A stretch of DNA of 64,000 bases from Armillaria gallica (lineage: Eukaryota > Basidiomycota > Agaricomycetes > Agaricales > Physalacriaceae), in assembly GCA_037576215.1 (NCBI GenBank), contig JBANDB010000003.1:2542001-2606000 (forward strand), read 5' to 3'. Below are positions 22,877 through 33,905 of this stretch, piece by piece (the first letter of the stretch is position 1; every line of letters starts with the position of its first letter). The translations under genes and the position numbers were made by a program. The notes under the pieces were generated by a model. The model did not search any database. It was not told where the DNA came from and saw nothing but the letters and a program-made list of their open reading frames with translations.

Positions 22877-25212
22877 ACAATGGAGGTGAAGAGGTGGTGG
22901 TACAAGTTGAAGAGAGAATATTATGTAACCTGTGGGTCCTTATGGGACCAGTCTTCCGTTCCGATGCTATTACTAAGCTAATATGCTGAACACATGACAT
23001 TGCTTCAACATTACTTAGGCGCCCATAGCAAGAGAGCGAAGGACCGCATCCAGGGGGATCTCGCGTGTGTCCTAGTGAATCCCGGGAAATTTTCAGGCCT
23101 CCTCCAGATGTCGGTTTATTGTCCTGTGGTAGAGCCGTGGTTTGGTTGGTTGATCGCGGATGAGGGGTAGTAGTACATTCTTGTACATCGCCGCTCTTTT
23201 GAACTCCGGCCAGCAACAAACCACATCGAACTATCCATGCGGGTACGGGACATATTGTTAGTAATGCCTCGAAACACATACACGGTATTCTGCCGAATTA
23301 CAGGCCAGTCACCCCCAGTGATGCGAACACCCGGTACATACTACTGATTCTCAAACAGAGTTGGCCTAACTTGGTTCACGTTGGTATCTAGAATCAGGGC
23401 CCGTTCGGGTGGACAGGGACAAGGGAACTCATCTTTTTTCTCAAAATAGTCACGAAGGCAAAGTCTGCATGCTGCCGCATGTTGGACACGCCCGATCTAT
23501 TAGCACAGCGCGCGCCTGTGGAGCATTACATACGTGTATCGGCTTCTCCAAAAGCTGATTGGGCACCGTCCAGCGCGTACGTGAGCGATGTGCTGCCTTG
23601 ATCACCTTCGCACACTCTGCCTATAATTGGTTCCGCTGAAAGGACACGGCTTGAAGCTTGAAGGGGTCGAGGCACTCCTAAACTGGCTACATGACTCGCA
23701 GGCGAGAGGCACGCCCCATCGGATTCGCTACGAGTCGTCTATGCTTTGTTTCAATCTTTCGTCATCCACTCTCACAGTCTCGGTACCATCGTTCATCCAT
23801 GTATCTGACTTTAGGTATCACTATCCGGCAACTAGGTTCAAATGGATTTTACGCGTTTTTGAACACAAATCTGACACCGCGCTGGTCGGCATTCTTCGAA
23901 GCGCTTCGCTTTTTATTAACCTACTACAGCTACTTGTTCTCGACTACCGCCTTCTGCCGTGACTTCCTAGGTTCTGGAGGAGATACTGGGATAGATCTCA
24001 TGCGCCACACCTTAAATCGTAAGTTAAAATTCCCAAGTTCTTGATTTCTTCAGTCACAGTCCTTCTCTATTGGTTCCGCACTATCTCTACATTGTAAGTA
24101 CTTCTTCTCCATTGCGGTCTTGTTGCGGTCAGGGTTTGTTGCCGGCAAATGATTCCCGGCGCTACCATTATATCTAAAAAGGTCGCTAGGATATTTCACC
24201 GTATTTCAAAGGGCAGCCACTTCAAATTCGTCGCAGTGTCAGTACCTGGTAACGGCTTTGACTTCGTTGTCATTCGGGCTCACAGGGAAAGGAAGATGAG
24301 CTTGGAAAATGTTTGAAACGATCGACCATCAGAGTCTCTTTTTATTTTGAACTAAACGCGAAGATAACACATCTAGGAAGAAAATAATTCGGATCTTGTA
24401 ACTTTTGCTTCTATCAAGGCGAAACAATGTGGTTATACGCCACCTAATCCTAGGCTAGTCAGTACCCTGTGCGTTGAACTAGGAAGCATACACTGTAATT
24501 GCCGGAAATTCTTGATAGAACTTTACACATACTTCACGGAAGCGGGGACTGAGGGACTGAATAGATAACGCTTTCTAAGATGGTGTTAAGAGGCAGCAGT
24601 TAAGAAAGCTTTGCCTGCCGCCGGTTATAATCTCACTTGATGCATCCAATTTATGATAGCACTGGCAGGGGGCCAGGCGCTGCCTTTAGCTACTATAAGG
24701 AAGGACAGATCCAAGTCAACAGTATCGGTCGGAAACAGAGAAGTTCTTGTTTGTCAAATGCGTTTACCATGAGCCGCGAAGGTTTCTATCGGATATCGGA
24801 GCGAAGGTATCTGAGTTCACAAGCTTGTGCTAGTGGCGCATCAAGTTGGAAACAAAAACTGAGAACAAACGGCATGCTTCAGAAAGACTCCAGGCTACGG
24901 AGCTGGAAATTGGCCTTTTCTGGTCCGAGCCCGAGCCGTCGTCCCATTTTTCCTCGTCCTTGTGGGTTCCAAAGACGGTGTCTTATAATAATGCTGGTCG
25001 TCAACTTTGATTCCAGGAACTCGTGTCGAGAGACTTTGTTTGCTCCGGTTAATTTATGTAGTTGCAGGCTGGAGCAATGTGCTACTTGTCATTCAACAAT
25101 AGAGATGCTACCAAGTACTCATCAAATCAAATATGTAAAGTTAAGTCCGTAAAAAATAAAAAGAGAGAAAGCCTTCAAGCCAATCGCCAGGGAGTCATTG
25201 AACAGGTGTAAT
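22877..25212. other. Gene-poor region
   Basis: About 2.3 kb without a convincing gene. Frames at 23627-24044 (plus), 24637-25152 (plus) and 22836-23279 (minus) have no domain, signal peptide or splice support. No long repeat was recognised by eye. The part next to 22877 should contain the RhoGAP promoter. Confidence 0.4.
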
Positions 25213-25890
25213 CTAAGACTCAAAGGCGGTCCAGAAGTCGAAATTCTGGCTGTCCTGCCCATTACAAGGAGCGGTAAACATGGCATCCGTCTCCTTAGCT
25301 CCGATCTGCACGCAAAGTCCACTGGGAGTAGAAGTTATGTTGCACCCAAAAGCGACATTTCCGCGAAGCTGGGATATATTGGTGCTGCAGCTGTCGCAAA
25401 GGACGTCCCACTTCTGGGTCCTAAATAGCGAAGAGTTGAGCTAAGTGAGGAAGCTCGGCAAAGCACGGTAAACATACTGGTCATTACCACTGGCATCGAA
25501 GGTGTCCAGCTCGAGCGTACCATCAGGGCGAACGGCAACAGCCAAATTGGGATTCGTAATATCCCTAAGGAAAAAGGCATCAGTTTTCGCGGATGAAGGG
25601 GAACAAAAGTGAACCTACCCGATAGTGTAGCTGACTGCAGGCTGTCCGTTTTGTTGGAACAGAAAATCGGAAGTCCTGAGCGAGCCGACAGGCGCAGTCA
25701 CATCTGCACCGACGGCATGGGCAGAGACGCCCCATTCACGAGCGCTATTGGTGACGGACACACCAGCGCCCTCGAAGTTGGGGCTACACATCATGGAGGT
25801 CGTCTGTCGGATGTTCAACTGCATGGGGACAGCGGTAACGAGACCAACAGCGGAAAGAGCATAGATAAACAGGGCGGATGAAGAAGGCAT
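25213..25890 (-). CDS. Small secreted protein, possible beta-trefoil fold
   Basis: Three exons: 25619-25890, 25478-25564 and 25213-25420; introns of 54 and 57 bases; 188 residues. Start chosen at 25890 because it gives a clear signal peptide (SALFIYALSAVGLVTAVP) and follows a TATA-like element at 26006. The mature protein has six cysteines (CSPNFEG, VLCDSC, FGC, LCVQIG, APCNGQ) and short beta-rich blocks such as LAVAVRPDGTLELD, and CVQIGAK followed by APCNGQDSQNFDFW. The latter recalls the C-x..Q-x-F/W repeats of beta-trefoil carbohydrate-binding domains, but only partly. It is a secreted, cysteine-containing protein of unknown function. An upstream in-frame ATG at 26016 would bury the signal peptide. 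Confidence 0.7.
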
Positions 25891-27010
25891 GATAGAAATA
25901 AAAAGCAAAGAGGTAGCGAGGAAAATGATCAGTTTTCGAGAAAGAAGGTGATCAAAAGGGCGAGTTGCGAAAGTGAATGAGGATTTGGAGAACCATGTAC
26001 AGAGGTATTTATACAAAAAGTGGACCCAAGTCTAATATGGACAGGACAGTTTCAAGATTTTGAAAGAGGGTCACGTTCGCGTTTGAAGTTTTGCATAGCA
26101 GAGCGTAGAGATCATACCGCGTCCAAGGTATTGCATTTCGCGCCAAGAGAAGCCGCCCAGAAGGGTGATGTATAATATCGGAGAGGAGCGTCCAAGTGCC
26201 AAGGGAGCGCCCAAGTGCTAAATTCGAAGGACTTTGCGTACGAAAGTATGAGAACACGTGTTACGAGCAGTTTCAGCACCAAGCAGGAGACTACAAGTAT
26301 ACAGCGAGTGCTGTGCTTCCTTTCAAACCGGGAGGATACGTGAGTGATGCCACTGAACTGCGTATGTGCGGTCAGAAAATGGAATGGAGACTAGATGGCA
26401 TAGGTAACCTTGGCTTGAACAGAAAAAAAGGTCACTTAGTGATTCGATATCAGAGATGAAACGGCTTTGCGGCTTGCCAGAGACTCAGCATTATGTGACA
26501 TCCTGTGTTGAAGTTCCTGTTCGACGTCATCCGAAATAATATTCGTCAGGTTTGCTGTATCGTTAGCAACGGATTGCAATTTGGATAAAGGTGAGATCGG
26601 TAAGGAAGCTTGGCACCATTTAGCATGGCATACGAAAGGATTCAACAGAGACGCTATGATACCGAAGATTCCGTAGATTCGTTGGGTTGGTCGGAGCCGT
26701 CGATATCATTACTTCTGGAAGCCTGTATTATTGCATCGCGCCCAATACGACTCCTGAAAGCGCATCCTGCCAACGCCTAATATTGATTTTGACAGTGTCG
26801 AAGAGAAATGGGGTGATAGAAAATTGAAAATTGCGAACAGGAGATCGGAAGCGGAACGTCGCGGATGCGGCCCGTCTTTCCCGGTCAGCTGCTATGACGT
26901 ATGCTGACGTGGCCGAGACTTTGATGGACATCTTATCTGCAAATTCTTGATCCAACACCTCTTTTACGCCATATCTTGGAATAGTATCACTCTCAGAGTA
27001 CCGGCACACA
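25891..27010. other. Divergent intergenic region
   Basis: About 1.1 kb between the small secreted protein gene and the M20 gene, transcribed away from each other. Frames here have no domain content. It contains a TATA-like box near 26010; nothing else recognised. Confidence 0.4.
26006..26013 (-). promoter_or_regulatory. TATA-like box of the small secreted protein gene
   Basis: TATAAATA on the minus strand about 120 bases before the chosen ATG at 25890. It supports the shorter start, since the ATG at 26016 lies upstream of it. Confidence 0.35.
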
Positions 27011-29086
27011 ATGACAATGACAGACCTTGAAATTTTTTCTCCGCCAGTCCAGGCATGGCGACCCGAAGACACAGGAAAGCCGACCCCCGAACGACCGTCT
27101 GTTGGAGGCATTTTTCGACCCGATATCATGGCTGCTATTGAACAAAGGATTGCCGAGTTGGACACGGATTTGCGAGCTCTTAGTCTAGATATACATGGTG
27201 AGTAGTTTATCTATTATATTATCAGTCGTGCTGAGGCTAAATAACAAGGGCAGAACATCCTGAAATAGGGTACGAGGAAAGGTCTGGATCATTTCAGCTT
27301 CTAGCTACAGAAGCAGCCGTGACTGAGACCATATATTTCCAAGACGAACCCACGATGTTCTTACGGATTTCATGGATAAACAGGGATTCGAGGTAGAGCG
27401 ACACTACCTTCTACCTAGCCAGACGGCGTGGAAGGCTACCTTTCAACACGGACGCGGGGGAAGAACTGTTGGCGTCAATTCGGAGGTTTGTAGAGCATTA
27501 TTTACATCAAAATTATATTAAAAGTCGCCTCATCTGTCAGATGGATGCTTTGAAAGGCATTGGACATGGTTGCGGCCACAATCTCATTGCCATTGCCGGA
27601 GTCGCGGTCGCGTGCGCCATGAAGGCTGCCTTCGAAAAGTTCAATATATCCGGTGCAATTGAGCTACTGGGTACCCCTGGTACTTCTTCATACATCCGGC
27701 CCTTGACTAGATATTAAATCCATATTCCAGCCGAGGAAGGTGGCGACGGAAAAGTTCACCTGCTGGAGCAGGGCGCATACAAGAACATGGCTGCGTGTAT
27801 AATGTGTGTTTTCATTGCTTCAGCATACGTGTTCTTTGGTTAACAGCAATAGGTGCCATCCCGCGCCTGGTCCAAAAGGCTCTGTTAGTCTCAGTAGCTG
27901 TCTGGCACTACACCGCATACAGGTCCAGTATTTTGGTCATACGTACGAGTTCAAGTAACCCGTTGTCTGCTTCTGAATTGCACACTGTATCTAGCGCCCA
28001 CGCTGCTCTTTCCCCCTGGGAAGGCGTCAACGCATTGGACGCCGCAGTTTTGGGATACAACAATATCTCTGCTCTTCGGCAGCAATTGAAGCCAACTCAC
28101 CGTGTTCATGGAATATTTCATGAAGGAAAAGATTGGCAAACAAACGGTAGGCCCTTTTGGTGACAGTTCGACTACTAGTATTGATTTCATTACAGTAATT
28201 CCTGACTTTGCGGAATTTGTGTACGCTAAGAACTTTTACCAGTCAAGCGAGATTGCTGTTAACCTCTGTAACACAGCTGTTACGTCCGTGCACCAACACG
28301 CGCCGAGGTGCAGTCCACATTGAAGCGCGTATTACCCTGTTTCGAGTTCGTCGTGATTCCCATACCTGTTGATATGGACTGAATTGATTGTTTTGTGTAG
28401 AGGTGCTGCCTTGGCCAGTGGATGCACAATCAAGATCGAAGACTATGGCGCAACACACGACCTAAGGCAGAACAAAGCTCTCGGTAAGCAGCCTGTATCT
28501 TCTTGAAAATTCATAGTCAATGATGACGGTTCTACGCAGGAGATGAAGTCGCCAGCATAGTCCGTAGCAAGTATGGGTCTATTGATTACGAATGGGGCAT
28601 CAAAAGCGCGTCGACGGATTTTGTGAGTAAGCAGTACTGCCTTGTCAACAGAGTGTTCAAGGTTATTTTTTTTCAGGGGAACGTGAGCTACGGTAAGGTC
28701 TCCAACTCTCCAGGCCAGCACCAACATGAATAAGGATTATTTAGAACTACCGTCCTTACACCCTGGTTTCGGTACGTAGAGCTTATCCTCTGATCAAAGA
28801 ATGTTCATCTGATTCGCCTTTCCCTTTAGCGATTCCCACAGAGGAGAACGGTGGAAATCACACACCAGGATTCACCAGAGCTGCGGCAACAATCGAGGCG
28901 CACTATGCTTGTCTAGATGTTTCTAAGGCATTGGCCGCTACAGGCGTGCGTGTGGTCATCGATGACAGGTTCTTTAAACGGGTGAGTTTATCAGGCTGGG
29001 ATAATATTTGTCTTCTCATACCAAGGGATACAAAGGTCCAAAATGCATTTGAGGAAGATAAGATCGTTCGAGATATGATCGCGTAG
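27011..29086 (+). CDS. M20-family metallo-amidohydrolase (PM20D2-like)
   Basis: Fifteen exons: 27011-27197, 27254-27281, 27344-27485, 27541-27679, 27731-27803, 27853-27942, 27995-28146, 28196-28220, 28277-28345, 28401-28483, 28540-28622, 28677-28692, 28745-28771, 28830-28981 and 29036-29086; 438 residues. Family landmarks appear in order: [29 protein letters not shown] (metal-binding D and H-x-CGH), [12 protein letters not shown] (catalytic Glu pair), [27 protein letters not shown] (dimerisation domain), [11 protein letters not shown], and [10 protein letters not shown] near the end. Members hydrolyse amide bonds of small acylated or dipeptide-like substrates; the PM20D2/aminobenzoyl-glutamate-type subgroup fits best. 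The exact substrate is not deducible. Exons as short as 16, 25 and 27 bases make automatic models unreliable, but my spliced frame is open throughout and all key residues are present. The cytosol is likely, since no signal peptide is seen. Confidence 0.88.
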
Positions 29087-29496
29087 CAAACGCATGTATC
29101 ATGATATTGGCCTATTGCGCTGGTTTCTCAAATCTTAACTTGGTCCCAGTAAGGGTCGACTGCAGAGTAGAAATTTTCTCTCTCGCTGGCTACTCATTGC
29201 TTCATAACCTACGACCTCGTACGACAAACTCGTGAGTATTAAGTTACTTTGTATTGACAAGTTGCACCTTTCTGAGAGCGGCCGCACTCAAGGACTCAAA
29301 CCTACAGCATGGGAATGAACCTGTTGATTTGTGATTTAGCATGACTTTATAATACAAAACGGCAACATATCTAAGAAGAACGAAGCAAGTTATGGTAGAA
29401 GAAATTGAGCGAAACGACGTGCGACACATGACTTTCCGGCGCGATAACCAGGCTGAAGCCCAGACCCACTGGCCACGGGTGCACGTCTGCAACCGC
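29087..29496. other. Convergent intergenic region
   Basis: 410 bases between the 3' ends of the M20 gene and the first caspase-domain gene. Nothing beyond expected 3' sequence is seen. Confidence 0.45.
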
Positions 29497-31100
29497 TCAA
29501 GAGCGATACCAAAGCAACCACTTCCTTCTATCTCCAACAACGGTAGGTGTCTGCCAGTGGATGCGTCGCGTAATTGTTTCGACTACACGGCCCAGTTCGA
29601 CATAAGTGGTGTCCGCGTTTAGGCCCGATTGAAGTGCGCGCACAAGGGCCTCGGTGAATACTCCATTTATGCTGCCGTTGGGCCTACGAGCTTCCATCGC
29701 ATATTGAAAATCTGCACATGCAGCAAGAAGGACGTGAGATGTCATATCAGCTTTCCACCCCGCTGATAAAACTGAAGGGACGCGGCCGGGCGCACGCCTC
29801 CTCAAACTCTCTTCGCCTACTTCAAGCATATACTGCAGCTGTGAAACCCCCTCCTTTCCATTAGGCGCCGGCATGACACGAATCGTACCGGAGATTGGTA
29901 TGGTGCGCGTGATACCGCCGGAATGGCAACAATCGGCGATAAAAGTAATATTGCTGCCCTTTGCGTCAGCAGTGAGGGAGATGATGGTGTTGAGTTCTCT
30001 GTCGCTGATGTTGGGGATACGGTGGTTGTTCACATACTGACCGCTATCTGCAGGACAGAAGGCGTCGATGCTTCCGACGTGGTCTGCTCCATTGACTACC
30101 GCCGGGTACAACTCGGAGCAGTCGTAACGAGATCCATGGCCCGAGAAGTAGATAACAATGTTGTCTCCCTTCTGGATCTGCGGATTATAACGAAGACTAT
30201 GGAGCTTCTCGATAATGTTGGCACGAGAAGCATAATCTGGATTTTTTGAAGAGTCACCGTGGTTGGCCAAAATAAGTTGGATGCGAGATTCGGGAACACC
30301 AACATCTTCAATCAGACATCTCATGATCATCATTGCGTCCGCGACACATCCGGACAAGGGTGCTTGTGGATATGCGTTGATTCCAACTATAAGGGCCCAA
30401 GTATGAGATGCTACTTGAACACTCGATAACTAACAGAATAGAAACAGCATTATCAGCAACAAGGGGGAGGAGGGGAGGGGAGGCAACATGTACCTTGAAG
30501 CCACCTGAGCTTACTGGCCTGCTAGCTGATGAATTCGGCAAGACCATTTTCACCCCACCAATGCTCCAGTTTGCTAGTTCGAGTCGTAGACGATAGAGGT
30601 TGTTGAGAGCGACGGCTATAGCATGAAGACGCCTCACATCTGAAGCGTCTTGTGAGTTCCGCACCCTCTCCTTCGCTAAGTTGAGAAGAGCAGTCGAGTC
30701 GTTGTCTCCTTCTACCTCACACTCGATAGCCCACTGATCTTCTAGTTCTTTATACTTTAGGATTCGACGTAGGAGGTCTTGTACGTGTGGAGGCGGGATG
30801 GTTTCGGTCGTATGGTCCTGGTGCTTGTCAGAGGGGTCTGAAAGCGTGCATAACCAATACACCTACCTTGGTGGTCGTGGAGATAACTGGGGGTGTAGCG
30901 TCATGCAGTGTCGATGGGTGATATTCTGGAATTGGCACGGATGAGGCTGGTTCTTGCTCTGGGAAGGAGGGGGAAGACATGGCAGAAGCAGCGTTCTGCA
31001 TTGAAGAATCTGGGAAGGAGGAGGAAGACATTGCGGAAGTAGCGTCCTGCATCGAAGCAAAGGATGCATTCAAGATTGGGTTTGGTTCATGTACAGACAA
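29497..31100 (-). CDS. Caspase-domain (C14, metacaspase-like) protein, head-to-head copy A
   Basis: Three exons: 30867-31100, 30494-30817 and 29497-30429; introns of 49 and 64 bases; 496 residues. The N-terminal 80 residues are Ser/Pro-rich with two near-identical units of the type ASAMSSPSFPE. A helical segment (about 90-180) follows. The caspase fold covers about 190-450: ALIVGINAYPQAPLSGCVADA, GDNIVIYFSGHGSRYD with the catalytic His near 284, and FIADCCHSGG with the catalytic Cys near 354. C-terminal blocks are HVLLAACADFQYAME, GVFTEALVRAL and WQTPTVVG. Metacaspase-type enzymes cleave after Arg/Lys and act in stress, protein quality control or cell death. The long helical N-terminus sets this protein apart from classical YCA1-type enzymes. 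The exact first acceptor is uncertain by a few codons. Confidence 0.87.
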
Positions 31101-31682
31101 GACCTTGCACCGCTCTTAGAGCTGTAGAGTATGCTGTTGGATGCTTTGGTCATGACATGACCCCAAGCTGTTAACAGTGCCTTCAATCCGGTGTTCCACA
31201 GTCGTCATGAGATACAAGTATCTAGGCGGATTGTTTCCGTCTTGTATAGACATGAAAGCGGTGATTCTTTTTGCCGCTGCAGATGAATCGAATTTGAACA
31301 GAACTAAGAGGATTCGCATCTGGTTAAGAAATTTTAATCCCCGACCCAACAGCTGATACCGACGACTGCATTAATCGGCACTCACAGCTGGGCGGTGACT
31401 ATTTTGTGCGAGTCAAAATAGAATCAATGTGCGAAATTTCGGATGTTGGCTCAGTCAAAATCCGCGGAATTGCCTAATAAGGAAATATCGAAGGATTTTG
31501 CCTTGCCCAAAATCGGCATCTCGGATTTTGATTCTATTTTGACCATCCACAAATAGTCGCCTCACTAGTGCTGTATCGATCATCCCGTGCTGTAGACCAG
31601 CTGTGAAGGTGGCGAACCATGGGTCACTATGTACGATGTGTAACCCATTCTATTGTAACCAGATCCCGTCCTTTCTTGCGAC
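31101..31682. promoter_or_regulatory. Shared promoter region of the caspase pair
   Basis: 582 bases between two divergent start codons; it must hold both promoters. Its centre is a foldback element described separately. I see no strong TATA box. Confidence 0.4.
31398..31558. repeat. Foldback (MITE-like) element
   Basis: Imperfect terminal inverted repeats: the left arm 31398-31428 pairs with the right arm 31528-31558, including the perfect core GTCAAAATAGAATCAA and the outer GACTATTT. A second, inner pair CAAAATCCG (31456-31464) and CGGATTTTG (31522-31530) also pairs. Total about 160 bases, non-coding, A+T-rich. This fits a small non-autonomous DNA element; target-site duplications are not clear. 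It could instead be a regulatory hairpin. Confidence 0.5.
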
Positions 31683-32720
31683 ATGCTGAGCGCACTTCGC
31701 CTCGCTCCCCCCCTCGACGCCTTGATGGAAGAGCAAGCAGAAGCCTTTGTATCGTTGGAAATGACTGTTGGCGTCCTGGATGCTCTTCGTCACTCACCCG
31801 TCAAATACACCGGGTATCCCGAGGACACCTTCATGGGAAAGGCGAAACAACCCCATGTATCGTTGAATAGTGGGCTACCTGCTGCCTACCCCCCCGCCAC
31901 CAAGCGCCATGCCCTACTTATCGGTATCAACCATTATGATGATAATCCGCTCGATGGTTGTATCAACGATGTGCAGGCCATCCAGGATTTGCTCATCTCT
32001 CATTACCATTATCCAGCAAGCGACGTCGTGACAATGACCGACGATTCCCCCCTTCTACTACCCACTCGTAGCAATATCCTCCGTCACATGCATGATATGG
32101 TTGGCAATGCCCAGGAGGGAGACAGCTTAGTTATCTACTATGCTGGACACGGCACCCGTTACTCGGAATCCATCTACACGACCGTGTCCTCCATGGAGGA
32201 AGTCGTTGTTGAAGCAATCTGCCCATTAGATCGAGGAAAGATAGTCAACGGCGAGATGGTATTGGATATCACTCATCGAGATCTCCGTGAGATTCTCTCG
32301 GAAGCACGAGCGAATGTCATATTGGTGCTCGATTGTTGCCATGGAGGGTCGTTCATTGATGTGCAGAACTGCAGGTCTGGGAAGGTTCGGTATGCTAATC
32401 CGCTGCTAGATATGGGGAAGACACTGTTCCAGGGGAGTCCAACCGCCCGTATCCATCACAACAGAGCACTTGCGCCGTACATACTTCTTCAAGCTTGCCA
32501 GAGCTTTCAGGTCGCATTTGAGGGTTGCCATGGCCGTCATAGCAAAACCCATGGGGATTTCACAAGGGCCCTTGTAGACGCTCTGAAAGACGACGTGGAA
32601 AGGACCATGTCGTACAAAGATCTTTTGAGTCACATTGGGTCCCTTCCTTTGCAGACGCCTACTGTCTGTGGTGATGGGTACGCAGGCCGCCTGTGGGCCG
32701 CTTCTGAGCAGAAAGCTTGA
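31683..32720 (+). CDS. Caspase-domain (C14, metacaspase-like) protein, head-to-head copy B
   Basis: A single exon, 345 residues, unlike its three-exon neighbour. The N-terminal 70 residues show no known motif. The caspase fold begins with HALLIGINHYDDNPLDGCIND, then GDSLVIYYAGHGTRYSE with the catalytic His at 156, and VILVLDCCHGGSF with the catalytic Cys at 219. APYILLQACQSFQVAFEG, GDFTRALVDAL and LQTPTVCGDG match copy A's C-terminal blocks, so the two are paralogues. Both residues of the dyad are kept, so proteolytic activity towards Arg/Lys sites is plausible. Both genes share one intergenic region and may be co-regulated; that is inference. Confidence 0.9.
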   Translation: MLSALRLAPPLDALMEEQAEAFVSLEMTVGVLDALRHSPVKYTGYPEDTFMGKAKQPHVSLNSGLPAAYPPATKRHALLIGINHYDDNPLDGCINDVQAIQDLLISHYHYPASDVVTMTDDSPLLLPTRSNILRHMHDMVGNAQEGDSLVIYYAGHGTRYSESIYTTVSSMEEVVVEAICPLDRGKIVNGEMVLDITHRDLREILSEARANVILVLDCCHGGSFIDVQNCRSGKVRYANPLLDMGKTLFQGSPTARIHHNRALAPYILLQACQSFQVAFEGCHGRHSKTHGDFTRALVDALKDDVERTMSYKDLLSHIGSLPLQTPTVCGDGYAGRLWAASEQKA

Positions 32721-32942
32721 AGCAGCAGACAACGAGAATATGACAAGTGAGTCCTTTCAACAGGGTCTGCGCTTTTCTTACACGCCTTCACAGTAATCGC
32801 CTTCATAGTATACTTGCGTCCGGCGTGCCCCAAGTGGTACCGTGCCGTGTAATAATGATGATGATGATTTTAAGTGACCTAGTATACCCATAATCTTTCC
32901 TTTCCCTCCCTCCGCCTCCTTCATAATTTTATAACGATGGTA

Positions 32943-32959
32943 TCTCTCTCTCTCTCTCT
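32943..32959. repeat. (TC)n microsatellite
   Basis: A plain dinucleotide run of about eight TC units in the intergenic region after caspase copy B. Confidence 0.8.
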
Positions 32960-33462
32960 GTAGTACGGATTTTAGGCTCACTCTAGCCGAAAAGGTGACC
33001 ATACGCATACCAGTAGTAGCCGTGGTCACACTGGTATATAGTTGTTTTGAATTACAGAACCTACAGTCTGAAAATAATTGGTATCTCTTCCCAGTGCGAC
33101 GCCTACTACTACTACTTCCTCAGGAGTCGAGACCCGACTCTGCGTTATGATGGTGAGACATTTGTAGAACTGTAGAAGGGGCCGTGAAATTTTGAACACA
33201 TTCACTAGACACAAGGACGAGAGGAAAAAATTTGACGGCGAACAAAACTGGCATGCTCGAATGATATCTCTTCCAATGGAGCGATCGGCGGCTTGCGAGC
33301 AATAGACGTCGACATAGGAGATCATAATTCTTAATCCTTGTTATCAAGCTCTCTGGGCGGTGGGTACATCAAGTTTGACATACATATCTTTCTCATATCA
33401 AGCCATAGTCCCACCACCATCATTGATATTCTTGGGGTCCCGTTTCTTGACTCCCCCTCCCT

Positions 33463-33905
33463 CGAATGGCCTCTGAACATATCTTGCGAAGCTGCAGACT
33501 GCTCAGGGATTGATGGATTGTGCGTAAATCGGCTGGAGGACATCCAGTTGCAAAATAGGGGCCACTGCGACATGTACCTGCAATCAATTGCGCTGCCCGA
33601 CCATGTACGACCGCGTACCTCCAGCTTGAATGACCGGAGTACGGTACTGCGCGGAGTCGAACGTTGCTCAGGGAGCATTGGTCCCATTGGACGGTGTCTA
33701 AAAGAGCCAGCAAAATAGGGGTTGCAACGGTTCTCACTAGGACCCTTGCGGTATCTTGGCCACCCTTTCTCGAATAAGCCTCTGAGTGCATCCCGCGATG
33801 TCGCTGGTTGCTCTGGACGCACATATTTCGAGGGACGGTGCCCAAATTATCTTGAGCAGAAAACAGGGGTTGCATCGCCGCTGTTCAACCGTGTCAACCT
33901 TTTCT
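33463..33905. repeat. Degenerate tandem repeat, three units of about 150-160 bases
   Basis: Three diverged copies in direct orientation. Anchors recur at about 33553, 33712 and 33861 (GCAAAATAGGGG and variants such as AGAAAACAGGGG). A second anchor, TTGCTC or GCTC followed by AGGGA or TGGACG, recurs about 70 bases before each. On the plus strand, units 1 to 3 read CSGIDGLC, CSGSIGPIGRC and CSGRTYFEGRC. The frame is interrupted by a stop at 33716-33718 between units 2 and 3. It may be a relic of a repeat-containing gene; no family recognised. Confidence 0.5.

Noticed and set aside
24637..25152. 171-residue plus-strand frame
   Set aside because: No domain, signal peptide or splice support, and its composition looks random.
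25891..26016. Longer N-terminus of the small secreted protein
   Set aside because: It would place the signal peptide internally, and a TATA-like box lies just downstream of that ATG.
33331..33875. Overlapping frames on both strands across the tandem repeat
   Set aside because: The frames are interrupted and exist on both strands; treated as a repeat, not as genes.
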